NCBI RefSeq assembly: GCF_002892835.1
Contig: NZ_PJMB01000001.1
Coordinates: forward strand, 248,001-312,000
Direction of reading: 5' to 3'
Length of the DNA: 64,000 nt
DNA from: Arthrobacter sp. AFG7.2
GTDB taxonomy: Bacteria; Actinomycetota; Actinomycetes; Actinomycetales; Micrococcaceae
The translations under genes and the position numbers were made by a program. Positions 53,931 through 63,878 of the stretch are shown piece after piece. The notes under the pieces are model-generated. The model did not search any database. It had not been told where the DNA came from and worked only from the letters and a program-made list of their open reading frames with translations. Within the stretch, counting starts at the first letter, position 1. The number at the start of each line of letters is the position of its first letter.

Positions 53931-56900
53931 TCAGCTGGCCGCTGAGGGTGACGGTGAGGGGCTGGCTTCAGGCGTTTCCGTGGCTGCCGGAGCCGGAGTG
54001 GCCTCCGGAGCGGCGACAGGGATCTTGGCCTCTGCGTCAGTAGCCCGCTTAAGGGCTGCCGAGAGGCGGTTTTGCGCCTCACCGTATCCGGCAAAGTCGC
54101 CGGCGGCCAGGGCGGCCTGCCCGGCCTGGATGGCGGCGTTAGCCTCGTCAAGCGCCGCCTTCAGGTCGGCCTTCGCGTCCGCTCCGGCCGGTGTGGCCGG
54201 GGCGGCAGGATCCGCTGGGGCCTGGCCGTTGTTGTCCGAGTCGCCGGCAGCTGCTCCGGAGTCTCCGCCGAAGAGCTGCTTCAGTGCCTCATCCAGCGTT
54301 GGAGCGAAGCCCACCTTGTCACCGAAGGCCACCAGGACGCGCTGCAGCGTGGGGTAAGACGTTTCGCCGGTCGACTTGAGGTAGACAGGCTGGACGTACA
54401 GGATGCCGCCGCCCACCGGAAGCGTGAGGAGGTTGCCGTTGAGCACCTCGGACGCGCCTTGGCGGAGCAGGTTAAGGGCCTGCGAAACAGTTGGATCAGA
54501 GTTGAACTTGTTCTGCGCCTGGCCCGGACCGGGGACCTGGATCTCCGGCGGGATTTGAAGCAGCCGCAATTTGCCATAACTCTCGGCCTTCACTCCGGCC
54601 TGGTTGCCGGCATCCGAGTCAGCGGCCAGGAAGCCGTAGAGCACGTTGCGCGCATTTCCGTTGACGATCTGCGGAATGAACGACGACGTCAGCTGGAAAG
54701 CAGGCTCATCCTGGTCCGGCATCTGCAGCGACATGTAGAACGGCGGCTGCTTGACTCCGCTGTTCGATTCAACAGTCGGATCGGCCGGTACGCTCCAGAC
54801 GTCCTTGGTCTGGTAGAACGTGGACGGATCGGTCACGTGGTATTCACCGAGGAGCTGGCGCTGCACCTTGAAGAGGTCCTCCGGGTACCGGACGTGGCTC
54901 ATGACGTCGCCGGACATCTCCGAGAAGGGCTTGAGCGAGGTGGGGAACACCTTCTGCCAGGACTTTAGCAGCGGGTCCTGGTCGTCCCACGCGTACAGGG
55001 TGACCGAGCCGTCGTAGGCGTCAACGGTAGCCTTCACGGAGTTCCGGATGTAGTTCACGGTGCTGTTGGGCAGTGCGACGGCACGGCCGGACGTGGTCTG
55101 GGTGTCAGCAGTGGCGTCTGAGAGCTGCTCCTGCTGTGAGTACGGGTAGTACTGGCTGGTGGTGTAGCCGTCCACGATCCACTTGACGCGTCCGTCAACC
55201 ACGGCCGGGTAGGCGTTGCCGTCCACCGTCAGGTAGGGAGCAACTTTTTCCACACGTTCCCTGGGACTGCGGTCGTACAGGATCTGCGATTCCGGGTTGA
55301 CGCCGTCCGAGAGCAGCAGGTCCGAGGACTGGAACTTGATGGAGTACAGCACCCGGTTGAAGAAGGTGCCCACGTTAGGTCCGCCGTTGCCTTCGAAGGT
55401 GTACTGGTTGTCCCCCTCGCCTTCCCGGCCGGAGGGCCTGTCCTGCTCACGCGCAGGGGCACCGTCAGGCGCGCCAACGATCGAGTAGTCCGGTGAGGAT
55501 TCGCCGAAGTAGATCCTCGGCTCGTAGGTTGAGTCGTCACCAAGGACACCCGTCGACGGAATACCCGACTGCAGGAACTCAGGCTTGCCGTCCACGGTGA
55601 ATTTGTTGCCCTTGGCAGCCACCACACCATAGCCGTGGGTGTAGACAACGTGCTGGTTGAGCCAGCCCTGCTGGTTGGTTTGTACGTTGCCGGGGTTCAG
55701 TTCACGGACCGCGATCACGGTGTCCTGGATCTTGCCGTCCACCTCGTACCGGTCCACGTTCAAAGCTTCCGGGAACTGGTAGTACGGGCGGTACTGCTCC
55801 AGCTGCGAGAACGCATCCGAAATCAGGTTGGGGTCCAGCAGCCTGATGTTTGCCGTGGTCTGGGCATCCGGAGCCAGGGCACCGGTGCTGGCGGTGTTGG
55901 TGGCGTCGTAGCGGTCCACCTGGATCTTGTCCAGGCCGTACGCCGCACGCGTGTTATCGATGTTGCGCTGGATGTACGGCTTTTCCAGGGTCTCCTCTGA
56001 GGGGCGCACCTGGAACTGTTGGATCACCCAGGGGTACACGCCGCCGGCGAGGATCGACGTGATGACCAGCATTGCGGTGCCGATGACAGGGAGCCGCCAT
56101 TTGCCAATCACCGCGGCCACAACGAACAGGACGGCAACGAGCACGGCTGCCACTGCGAGGATCGCTTTCGTGGGGATGACGGCGTTGACGTCCGTGTAGA
56201 GGGCGCCGGCCCAGCGGCCGTTGTTGCTCTGCACTGCTGTAAAACGGTCCAGCCAGAAGTTGATGGCCAGCAGCACAAGGAACGCGGCACCCGTGACTGC
56301 GATGTGGATCTGAGCTGCACGGCTGGTGAAGACGCCGCGCTCCATCAAACGGATGCTGCCGTACAGGTAGTGCGTGAGGATGCCGGCTATACCCGCAATG
56401 ACCACCACGCTGATCAGGAATCCGGTCACGAAGCCGAGGAACGGCAGCGTCATCAGGTAGAAGCTGATGTCCATCCCAAATTCCGGGTCCTCTGTTCCAA
56501 ACGGTTCCTGGTTGAAGAACAGGAGGACCTTCTGCCACTGGCTCGCGGCGGCGCTGCCTGCGAAGAGCCCGAACAGGACAGGCAGGCCGATCATCACGAC
56601 ACGGCGGACGGGTTCCAGCTGCGCCTGGTACCGGTTGAGGTTGTCGCGGATTTCCGAGTCCGGAGCGTACACCGGCCGGGCGTTGTACGCGATCCGGATC
56701 GCGAAGAACACCGCAGCGAACATGATGGCGAATCCTGCAGCGAAGATGCCTATCCGGACGAGGTTTTCAGTGATGAATACCTCGATGAACCCCAACTGCC
56801 GGTACCAGAGGACATCAGTCCAGACGTTGGCAAAGAAGATGAAGCCCACTACCACCAGGGCAACAACGATCAGCGTGGGAGTTAACGCCCCTCGTCTTGA

Positions 56901-56942
56901 AGGGGGTCTGCCTGTGGACATGGTGCTGGCGGGACGGGACAA
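53931..56942 (-). CDS. UPF0182 multi-pass membrane protein
   Basis: This 1003-residue protein has seven membrane helices in its first 320 residues and a large extracytoplasmic region (about 330-900), then an Ala/Asp-rich tail with charged repeats. It matches the UPF0182 family (M. tuberculosis Rv3193c), which has no settled function. A TTG at 56942 with GAGG eight bases upstream gives the N-terminus MSRPAST; an ATG seven codons later and a GTG 21 codons earlier have no good ribosome binding site. The YlbL gene lies 131 bp upstream, as in mycobacteria. Confidence 0.9.
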   Translation of the reverse strand: MSRPASTMSTGRPPSRRGALTPTLIVVALVVVGFIFFANVWTDVLWYRQLGFIEVFITENLVRIGIFAAGFAIMFAAVFFAIRIAYNARPVYAPDSEIRDNLNRYQAQLEPVRRVVMIGLPVLFGLFAGSAAASQWQKVLLFFNQEPFGTEDPEFGMDISFYLMTLPFLGFVTGFLISVVVIAGIAGILTHYLYGSIRLMERGVFTSRAAQIHIAVTGAAFLVLLAINFWLDRFTAVQSNNGRWAGALYTDVNAVIPTKAILAVAAVLVAVLFVVAAVIGKWRLPVIGTAMLVITSILAGGVYPWVIQQFQVRPSEETLEKPYIQRNIDNTRAAYGLDKIQVDRYDATNTASTGALAPDAQTTANIRLLDPNLISDAFSQLEQYRPYYQFPEALNVDRYEVDGKIQDTVIAVRELNPGNVQTNQQGWLNQHVVYTHGYGVVAAKGNKFTVDGKPEFLQSGIPSTGVLGDDSTYEPRIYFGESSPDYSIVGAPDGAPAREQDRPSGREGEGDNQYTFEGNGGPNVGTFFNRVLYSIKFQSSDLLLSDGVNPESQILYDRSPRERVEKVAPYLTVDGNAYPAVVDGRVKWIVDGYTTSQYYPYSQQEQLSDATADTQTTSGRAVALPNSTVNYIRNSVKATVDAYDGSVTLYAWDDQDPLLKSWQKVFPTSLKPFSEMSGDVMSHVRYPEDLFKVQRQLLGEYHVTDPSTFYQTKDVWSVPADPTVESNSGVKQPPFYMSLQMPDQDEPAFQLTSSFIPQIVNGNARNVLYGFLAADSDAGNQAGVKAESYGKLRLLQIPPEIQVPGPGQAQNKFNSDPTVSQALNLLRQGASEVLNGNLLTLPVGGGILYVQPVYLKSTGETSYPTLQRVLVAFGDKVGFAPTLDEALKQLFGGDSGAAAGDSDNNGQAPADPAAPATPAGADAKADLKAALDEANAAIQAGQAALAAGDFAGYGEAQNRLSAALKRATDAEAKIPVAAPEATPAPAATETPEASPSPSPSAAS

Positions 56943-57073
56943 ACTGGGTACCTCATAGCTGGTCGTCAGATTATTCGAAGCGTAAGTGCGAGCGACGTCC
57001 GGCACCGGTCAAACGGCTGGTTTCGTCCGTCATATTTGCCACGAGTGGCGGTAAAGCTTAGTTCCTGCCCAGT

Positions 57074-58291
57074 CTAGTTGCCTGAGCAGGCCGGCAGGCC
57101 GGACGTGTCCTGACCGTTACCCGCGCGTTCGACGGCGTCCCGCGCCTCCGCCAGGTTTTCCACCCGGACAACTTGCAGCCCGTCGGGGATGTTTCCCGCG
57201 ACTTCCGGGCAGTTTGCGGCAGGCGCGAGGAAGAGCGTGGCTCCCCCGGCCCTTGCCCCCTGCAGCTTCTGTTCGATGCCGCCGATGGGTCCCACCAGGC
57301 CGTCCGGGGAAATGGTGCCGGTTCCCGCAACGTGCTTGCCGCCGGTCAGGTCGCCGGGGGTGACCGTGTCGATGATGCCGAGCGAGAACATCAGCCCGGC
57401 GCTGGGGCCGCCCACTCGCTCGAGCGAGATTTCGACGTCGAAAGGGAACGTGAACAGGTATTTGAGCATCACTCCGAGGATGAAGCGGCCCTCGCCGTTG
57501 TCCTTGGGGGTGATGACCTCGGTGATGGACTGTCCGTCACGTTCCACCACCACAGTGACCGGGGCCCCGTTTCCAGCCGCCAGTTCCTCCTGGACCACTG
57601 AAAGTGCGGTGATGTCCTTGCCGTTGATGGTCTTCAGGATGTCGCCCGGCTGTATTTTTCCTGCAGACGCTGAGCCCTCCGGGAGGTCCGCGGCCTGAAG
57701 CTGCTGCCCAAAGGGAATTTCCAATTCCTTGAGGGCTGAAGCCACCGCGTTTTCCTGGGAGGTGGTCATGGCAACAGAACTCTGTTCCTCGGCCTCCTGC
57801 TTGGTGGTTCCCGTGGGATAGAGCAGTTCCACGGGGTGGACCGCCCGTGAGGGGTCCAGCCAGGCGGAGAAGGCCTCCGGAATGCTGACCGGTCCGTTGG
57901 GTCCGCCGTCCACGTAGACGGTGGTGAGATCGAGGTTTCCCTTTGCCGGATACGTGTCCCGGCCAGTAATGCTGATCACCGGGGTGCCCTGGCTTTCGCC
58001 GAGGGTGTTGTAGGTAGGGCCTGGAGACTCCACGACATACGGCACGGGAAGGGTGCCGACTGCTATCCCCAGTCCAAGCGCCGACATTCCCGCGAGGAGC
58101 ATCGCCGACACTTTCCTGTCCCGGGGATCCTCGCCCCGGGCAGCCGCGCCGCCGTCCGCACCGTCGTCGGCCCTTGCCTCTCCTGTTCGTACCTCTTCTG
58201 TCCTCGCTGCGCCTGTTTGCGCAGGTAAACCATGGGTGGAGAGCGAAGGAGCGTGGTCCTCTGAAGGGTGGCCGCCACGGGTTGTAGTCAC
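57074..58291 (-). CDS. YlbL-type membrane PDZ / S16 (Lon-like) protease
   Basis: This 405-residue protein has a disordered charged N-terminus (1-58), one membrane segment (about 62-84), a PDZ domain (about 195-265) and a Lon-type proteolytic domain (about 265-400). The catalytic pair is visible as Ser297 in GGPSAG and Lys342 in GGIEQKLQ. It lies outside the membrane, like Bacillus YlbL, which cuts the division inhibitor YneA; M. tuberculosis Rv3194c is the syntenic homologue. The start is a GTG with a weak Shine-Dalgarno. It is divergent from the DUF2342 gene. Confidence 0.92.
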   Translation of the reverse strand: MTTTRGGHPSEDHAPSLSTHGLPAQTGAARTEEVRTGEARADDGADGGAAARGEDPRDRKVSAMLLAGMSALGLGIAVGTLPVPYVVESPGPTYNTLGESQGTPVISITGRDTYPAKGNLDLTTVYVDGGPNGPVSIPEAFSAWLDPSRAVHPVELLYPTGTTKQEAEEQSSVAMTTSQENAVASALKELEIPFGQQLQAADLPEGSASAGKIQPGDILKTINGKDITALSVVQEELAAGNGAPVTVVVERDGQSITEVITPKDNGEGRFILGVMLKYLFTFPFDVEISLERVGGPSAGLMFSLGIIDTVTPGDLTGGKHVAGTGTISPDGLVGPIGGIEQKLQGARAGGATLFLAPAANCPEVAGNIPDGLQVVRVENLAEARDAVERAGNGQDTSGLPACSGN

Positions 58292-58423
58292 CCAACCAAG
58301 ACTACGCGGTGCCGGTGCCGGCGGGCTCTTTGCCTAGAGCGAACGGCAAGGCCGTCCGGCAGACAGCCGACCATGGCCGGGGTACCGTGAAGGTTGACAG
58401 TCACACCGACGATCGGCGGGATC

Positions 58424-59884
58424 ATGACCTCCAATCCACTCAATCCGTCCAACGGGGACGACACCCCCAAGGATCCGTTGACCGAGATGCTGCAGAACCT
58501 GATGGGCGGCAAGGGGATGGAAAATTTCGACCCCGCTGAGCTCGCCAAGGCTGCGGGGCTCCCGAACGACCCCAACCTGCTGGCGCAGATGTTCTCCCAG
58601 GTGCAGGCAATGATGAGCGCACCTTCTGAGGGTCCGGTGAACTGGCAGCTGGCCCACGACAACGCGCGGCGCGTTGCGGCCAGCAGCAGCGACCCTTCGG
58701 TGACGTCCCAGCAGTCCCGCGACGTCGACGAGGCGTTGCGGCTGGCAGAACTCTGGCTGGACCCCGTCACTGATCTCCCGGCCACCGGCCTGATTGGCAA
58801 GGCCTGGTCCCGGGCTGAATGGGTGGAAGCCACCCTGGGCACCTGGAAGCGGCTGACCGAGCCCGTTGCCAACAGCATCGCCAATGCACTGTCCTCCGCA
58901 ATGACGGAACAGATGCCGGAGGAAATGAAGTCCATGATGGGCGGCGCATCCTCCATGCTCCAGAACATGGGTGGTGCCATCTTTGGCATGCAGCTGGGCC
59001 AGGCCATTGGCGCCCTGTCCGCCGACGTCGTCAGCTCCACCGACATCGGTGTTCCCCTGGCCGACCTTGAAATGGCACTGCTGCCGGCCAACGTTGCCAG
59101 GTTCGGAGAAGGGCTGTCGCTGCCCGAGAACGACATCCGGCTTTTCCTCGCGGTGCGCGAAGCCGCCCACGCCCGGCTATTTGTCCAGGTCCCCTGGCTC
59201 CGCGGGCACCTGCTGGGTGCCATCGAGGCCTATGCCCGCGGCATCCACATCGACACCTCACGCATTGAGGAACTCGCACGGGACCTTGACCCGAGCAACC
59301 CGGAAGGTATCCAGGAAGCCCTCTCACAGGGCGTCTTCATGCCGCAACGGACGCCCGCGCAGGACCAGGCCCTGGAAAAGCTTGAGACGGCGCTGGCCCT
59401 GGTGGAAGGCTGGGTGGACGAGCTTACTGCCGCAGCAACCGAGAAACTGTTGCCGTCCGCGGGCGCACTGCGGGAAACCGTGCGGCGCCGCCGGGCAACC
59501 GGCGGCCCGGCCGAACACGCTTTTGCCTCCCTGGTGGGTCTGGAGCTCAGGCCGCGCAGGCTGCGCGATGCTGCAACTCTCTGGTCGATCCTCAAGGAAG
59601 AGCGCGGCATCGAAGGCCGCGACGCCATCTGGCATCATCCGGACCTGTTGCCCACTGCCGAGGACCTGGACGATCCCAAGGGCTTCAGCAGCCGCCGCAA
59701 GCTGGCTGAAGCAAGTGACAGCGAAGTGGACGACGCGCTGCAGAAACTCCTCAGCGGAGGCTTTGACGCCGCCCCGGACGCCGAAGAGGGCAACGGCGCG
59801 GACGGGCAGAGCGGGGACGGCACGGCACAGGACGACGGCGGTCTTCCGGACGAGGGGCATGAAGGCGGCCAGCCGAAGGGCTAG
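58424..59884 (+). CDS. DUF2342 zinc-dependent metalloprotease-like protein (zincin_2)
   Basis: This 486-residue cytosolic protein has a Met/Gly/Ala-rich stretch (about 165-210) and the family motif REAAHARLF (about 245-253), where zincins normally have HExxH; the pattern here is ExxH. A C-terminal region with LGLELRPRRLRDAA-like sequence follows, then an acidic Gly/Asp tail. Synteny with Rv3195 supports the call. Proteolytic activity has not been shown to my knowledge. The ATG at 58424 is preferred over a TTG ten codons upstream. Confidence 0.82.
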   Translation: MTSNPLNPSNGDDTPKDPLTEMLQNLMGGKGMENFDPAELAKAAGLPNDPNLLAQMFSQVQAMMSAPSEGPVNWQLAHDNARRVAASSSDPSVTSQQSRDVDEALRLAELWLDPVTDLPATGLIGKAWSRAEWVEATLGTWKRLTEPVANSIANALSSAMTEQMPEEMKSMMGGASSMLQNMGGAIFGMQLGQAIGALSADVVSSTDIGVPLADLEMALLPANVARFGEGLSLPENDIRLFLAVREAAHARLFVQVPWLRGHLLGAIEAYARGIHIDTSRIEELARDLDPSNPEGIQEALSQGVFMPQRTPAQDQALEKLETALALVEGWVDELTAAATEKLLPSAGALRETVRRRRATGGPAEHAFASLVGLELRPRRLRDAATLWSILKEERGIEGRDAIWHHPDLLPTAEDLDDPKGFSSRRKLAEASDSEVDDALQKLLSGGFDAAPDAEEGNGADGQSGDGTAQDDGGLPDEGHEGGQPKG

Positions 59885-59922
59885 GACCCCCTCCCCCGCC
59901 CGGCTCATCTGCCTGCGCGGGG

Positions 59923-60525
59923 TCAGTCGGTGTCCGGGCCGGCCATACCGCGTCCCGTGGCGAAGGAGACACCTTCGAGGAAGGCTTTCGCGCGGCCTGT
60001 ATCCGGGTACGCTTCGAGCAGCTTCCAAAAGGCGGCATTGTGGGCTGCGACCAGCAGGTGGGCGAGCTCATGGAGCAGGACATAGTCGATCACCCACTGC
60101 GGCATCGGACGCAGTTTGTCCGAGAGCCTGATAGTTCCTTCCGCGGGAGTGGCTGAGCCCCAGCGCGAGTTCTGGTTGCTCACCCAACGCACCGACGTCG
60201 GTTGCGCCCGCCCGCCGAGGTACTGTGCGGACAGCTGGGCCGCATGCGCCGCGAGGGCGGCGTCTGTGGCGGGGCGCCTCCTGCCGGCCGCGGCCCGCCG
60301 CTCCCCCTGGCGATGGAGCTTGGCCACCATCTTGTGCACCCATTCGGCTTCCTGCGCCGCCGTAAACCGGGCGGGAATCGCGATCACCGCCGTACCGTTT
60401 TCCCAGAACGCCGCCACGGTGCGGGTGCGGCGCGCGGAGCGGCGAACGACAACGGGGGCACCGTCGTCAGTGGTCAGGTGGTGAGCTGCGCCTTGCGCTG
60501 CGGCCTTCGCGGTGCGGCCGGCCAT
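59923..60525 (-). CDS. YgjP/DUF45-type M48 metallopeptidase
   Basis: This 200-residue protein has the conserved RWGSATPAEGTIRLSDKL (about 121-138) and the zinc motif HELAH (152-156) followed by a third histidine in VAAHNAAFW. Length and order fit the YgjP-like family of WLM/SprT-related peptidases. Its ATG overlaps the uvrD2 stop by one base (TGATG), so the two are translated together; a DNA-repair link is possible, as for other WLM-type proteases. Confidence 0.88.
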   Translation of the reverse strand: MAGRTAKAAAQGAAHHLTTDDGAPVVVRRSARRTRTVAAFWENGTAVIAIPARFTAAQEAEWVHKMVAKLHRQGERRAAAGRRRPATDAALAAHAAQLSAQYLGGRAQPTSVRWVSNQNSRWGSATPAEGTIRLSDKLRPMPQWVIDYVLLHELAHLLVAAHNAAFWKLLEAYPDTGRAKAFLEGVSFATGRGMAGPDTD

Positions 60526-62660
60526 CAAAGGGCAGTGCTCTCGGTGAGGACACGCAGGACGTCTTCGCCGTACTTTTCCAGCTTTGAGGGACCTACTCCG
60601 GCAAGCGCGGCGAGTTCTTCCAGCGATGCCGGCTTGGCTTCGGCAATGGCCGTCAGCGTGGCATCGGTGAACACCACGAACGCGGGCACCTCCGCGGAGA
60701 GTGCAACTTCCCTCCGCCAGCTCCGCAAAGCGTCGAACGTCTGTTCCTCATAACTCGGCGGGCACGAATTGCAGCGGCCCACCTTCCGTTCCGCCCCGGT
60801 GGCGAGCATGCTTCCGCAAACCCTGCACATGGCGGGGGCAGCAGCCTTTCGACGGGTCACGGTGACCTTCCCCCGGGTACTTGAACTCACCACCGAGTCA
60901 GGGCGCAGCCCGTCCAGGAACCGTGAGGGTTTGCGGTTCGCCCGGCCCCCCGGCGTCCGGGCTGTGGACCACGACAATGAGAGGTGCTCACGGGCACGAG
61001 TGATTCCCACGTACAGGAGCCTGCGTTCCTCATCCACGGATTCCGGGGCGTCGGCAAAGGAAATCGGCATCAGCCCCTCACTGAGGCCCACCAGGAACAC
61101 CGCGTCCCATTCCAGGCCCTTTGCTGCGTGCAGGGACGCGAGGGTCACTCCCTGGACCGTGGGGGCATGCTGGGCCAGGGAACGCTCCTGGAGCTCGGTG
61201 ACGAAGTCTGCCAGGCCAAACTGCGGGCCTCTTACCTGGGCCAGTTCGTCGGCCAGCGCCACCAGCGCGGCCAGGGACTCCCACCGTTCCCGGAGAGCAC
61301 CGCCGCTGTGCGGGGCAGAATCCGTGTACCCCAGGGAGGAGACAATGTCCCGGACCAGCTGGCCCAGTGGTTGCGGGGAGTCAGTTTCTGCGACCGCCCG
61401 GGTTGCTGCCCGCAGCTGCAGGATGGCGTCCCGGACCTCCTTCCGGGCGAAGAACCGTTCACCGCCGCGCAGCTGGTACCCAATGCCTGCTGCGGCGAGG
61501 GCCTGTTCGTATGCTTCGGACTGTCCGTTGGTGCGGAACAGGACAGCGACTTCGCTGGCTGGAGTGCCGGCGTCGAGCAGTACCTTGATCTTCTGGGCCA
61601 CAGTGGCAGCCTCCGCTTCGTCATCCGCACACTCCGTGAACTGCGGATGGGGTCCGGCCGGCCGCTGGGCAACGAGCTGCAGGGGCGTGGCCCAGGCGGC
61701 GTCGGCCACAGGACCGCCGCTGCGCCTGTTGGCCAGCAGGTTGTTGGCCAGCTTCACCACCTGTGGTGTGGAACGGTAGTCGCGGATGAGTTTGACCACG
61801 TTGGCCTGGGGATAGCGTGCTTTGAAGTCCAGCAGGTGCCTGGGAGAAGCCCCCGTGAACGAATAGATGGTCTGGCTTGCATCGCCCACGACGCAGAGTT
61901 CGTCGCGCCCGCCCAGCCAGAGCTCGAGTAGCCGCTGCTGCAGTGGGGAAACGTCCTGGTATTCATCCACCACAAAGTGGCGGTACTGCTCACGGACGGT
62001 GGCCGCGACCTTCTCATCCTCCTGGAGGATGCCCACCGTGATCAGCAGGACGTCCTCGAAGTCAATGACGTTGCGGTCAGTCTTGACATCCTCATAGGAC
62101 TGGAAAACCCGTGCCACGGCAGTGAGGTCAAAGCCGCCGGGGGCACCCCTGTCCTGGGCATTTTCCAGGTAGTTCGCGGGTGTCAGCATGGAGACTTTGG
62201 CCCACTCGATCTCCGAGGCAAGGTCGCGGATGGAAGCCCTGTCGGTGCTGAGCCGCAGCCGTCGGGCGGCCTCGGCCAGCATCTGGGCTTTGTGGTCCAG
62301 GAGGTTGGGCAGCGTTCCGCCAACCGCCTGCGGCCAGAAAAACTGGAGCTGCCGAAGCGCAGCGGCATGAAAGGTGCGTGCCTGCACGTTGCCTGCCCCG
62401 AGGTCACGCAGCCGGCTGCGCATCTCGGCAGCGGCGCGGGAGGTAAAGGTCACGGCCAGGAGCCGCTGCGGGGAGTAGACGCCGGAATGGACGCCGTAGG
62501 CAATGCGGTGGGTGATGGCCCGTGTTTTGCCCGTTCCCGCGCCGGCCAGGACACACAGCGGTCCGTTCAGGGTGCTGGCGACCTCCCGCTGCTCGGCGTC
62601 CAGGCCGCCAAGGATGCGGTCTTCAAGGGATGCTGCCCCATCAAATTGTTCTGTAGTCAC
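60525..62660 (-). CDS. uvrD2: ATP-dependent DNA helicase UvrD2
   Basis: This 711-residue superfamily 1A helicase has Walker A LAGAGTGKT (about 37-45), VDEYQDVSPLQQ near 230, the remaining UvrD motifs up to about 560, a four-cysteine cluster CRVCGS...CNSC near 612-635 and a C-terminal HRDC domain (about 640-711). This layout is characteristic of mycobacterial UvrD2 (Rv3198c), whose cysteine cluster is needed for unwinding. The start is a GTG. The downstream metallopeptidase gene is coupled. Confidence 0.95.
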   Translation of the reverse strand: MTTEQFDGAASLEDRILGGLDAEQREVASTLNGPLCVLAGAGTGKTRAITHRIAYGVHSGVYSPQRLLAVTFTSRAAAEMRSRLRDLGAGNVQARTFHAAALRQLQFFWPQAVGGTLPNLLDHKAQMLAEAARRLRLSTDRASIRDLASEIEWAKVSMLTPANYLENAQDRGAPGGFDLTAVARVFQSYEDVKTDRNVIDFEDVLLITVGILQEDEKVAATVREQYRHFVVDEYQDVSPLQQRLLELWLGGRDELCVVGDASQTIYSFTGASPRHLLDFKARYPQANVVKLIRDYRSTPQVVKLANNLLANRRSGGPVADAAWATPLQLVAQRPAGPHPQFTECADDEAEAATVAQKIKVLLDAGTPASEVAVLFRTNGQSEAYEQALAAAGIGYQLRGGERFFARKEVRDAILQLRAATRAVAETDSPQPLGQLVRDIVSSLGYTDSAPHSGGALRERWESLAALVALADELAQVRGPQFGLADFVTELQERSLAQHAPTVQGVTLASLHAAKGLEWDAVFLVGLSEGLMPISFADAPESVDEERRLLYVGITRAREHLSLSWSTARTPGGRANRKPSRFLDGLRPDSVVSSSTRGKVTVTRRKAAAPAMCRVCGSMLATGAERKVGRCNSCPPSYEEQTFDALRSWRREVALSAEVPAFVVFTDATLTAIAEAKPASLEELAALAGVGPSKLEKYGEDVLRVLTESTAL

Positions 62661-62718
62661 TTCTGCTGCTCTATGTCTCGACTACCGCGTGCTGGAGTCT
62701 GATGGATACGTGAAGGGG

Positions 62719-63741
62719 TCAGGCCTTGGCCCGGTCCTCAATGCGCCCGCCGTACCAATGCTCTATCAGCGAGCGGGCAATGGAGAGCCGGCTGGAGATG
62801 GTGATCTCCCCGGTCCGCACAGCTTCCCTGAGTTCCTCACGGCTGAACCAGCGCGCCCTGGTGACCTCAACGCCGTCGGGCCTTGCCTCGGCGTCCTCGG
62901 TGACGGCGGTAAATCCAAGCATAAGCGAGGCGGGGAACGGCCAGGACTGCGATCCGAGGTACTGGCAGGCGGCCACCCTGACCCCCACCTCCTCATAGAT
63001 CTCCCGGACTACCGCCTGTTCCAGCGATTCTCCCGGCTCCACGAAACCCGCCAACGTGGAATAGTTCCTGGCGTCCGCCGGACCGCCGCCCCCCAGCAGC
63101 AGCCGCCCGTCCGGGCCAACCACGGTAACAATGATGGCGGGATCTGTCCGGGGATAGTGTTCCGAGGAATCCGCGGGGCATCTCCTGACCCAGCCAGCGG
63201 ATTCCACGTCCGTGGGCGTGCCGCACCGCGGACAGTGGGTGTGGCCCGCGTGCCAGTTGGTGATGGCGCTGGCCTCGATGAAAAGGGCGGTGTGGGTTGC
63301 AGTGAGCACGGCAGCAACATCGCGTAAACCGGCCCAGCGGGCATCGGAGGGGATACCGGCCGTTCCGGGCGCCGCCTGCTCCGGCAGGACGAACAGCAGC
63401 AGCGCAGTTCCCGTTGGGAGGTCTGAATCCGGGAGGGCGGAGCCCAGGTAAATGGTCAGTTCCGGCGCGAAACCGGCCTCGGTAAGGTTCCGGAGCAGCG
63501 GCTGGGCGGCCGTTATGCAGAGGCCTCCGCCCTGCACCAGACCTTGCCGACCGGAGAGCAAAACAGCCAGTGTCTCCGGATTGGCGAGCTGGTCCGCCAG
63601 GAATCCGGGCGCTGCCCTCACGACCGATCCGCGGTCCACGAGCGCCGGCCTGACAGGAAGCAACGTGTCCATGAGGTGGTTTGCAGGCAGCGCCGCCGGC
63701 TGCCCCTGGTAGACCGGTGTAACTGACTCCGCATGGCTCAT
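62719..63741 (-). CDS. nudC: NAD+ diphosphatase NudC (Nudix hydrolase)
   Basis: This 340-residue enzyme hydrolyses NAD(H) to NMN(H) and AMP and may remove NAD caps from RNA. It has an N-terminal domain, a zinc ribbon with CPRCG and a fourth cysteine in RRCPADSS (about 170-195), SEHYPRTDPAIIV, and a Nudix box GFVEPGESLEQAVVREIYEE with EEVG completing it (about 235-258), followed by a SQxxPFPxS-type signature SQSWPFPASLM. The ATG at 63741 gives the family N-terminus; upstream open frame is not similar. Synteny with Rv3199c supports it. Confidence 0.94.
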   Translation of the reverse strand: MSHAESVTPVYQGQPAALPANHLMDTLLPVRPALVDRGSVVRAAPGFLADQLANPETLAVLLSGRQGLVQGGGLCITAAQPLLRNLTEAGFAPELTIYLGSALPDSDLPTGTALLLFVLPEQAAPGTAGIPSDARWAGLRDVAAVLTATHTALFIEASAITNWHAGHTHCPRCGTPTDVESAGWVRRCPADSSEHYPRTDPAIIVTVVGPDGRLLLGGGGPADARNYSTLAGFVEPGESLEQAVVREIYEEVGVRVAACQYLGSQSWPFPASLMLGFTAVTEDAEARPDGVEVTRARWFSREELREAVRTGEITISSRLSIARSLIEHWYGGRIEDRAKA

Positions 63742-63878
63742 AGGTCCACCGTACTGACTGGGGCTGACAATTGATATTTCGAGGCCCGTCCGGGCTGCGC
63801 CACTCCCCTCATTTGCAGGTATCTGGAGACTCGCCGCCGCCGGACCGGCCTCTCGGACTGCTGGCAATCTACCGTGGA

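Noticed and set aside
59887..59928. Possible hairpin between the DUF2342 and metallopeptidase genes
   Set aside because: Only six pairs (GACCCC/GGGGTC) around a long loop; too weak to call.
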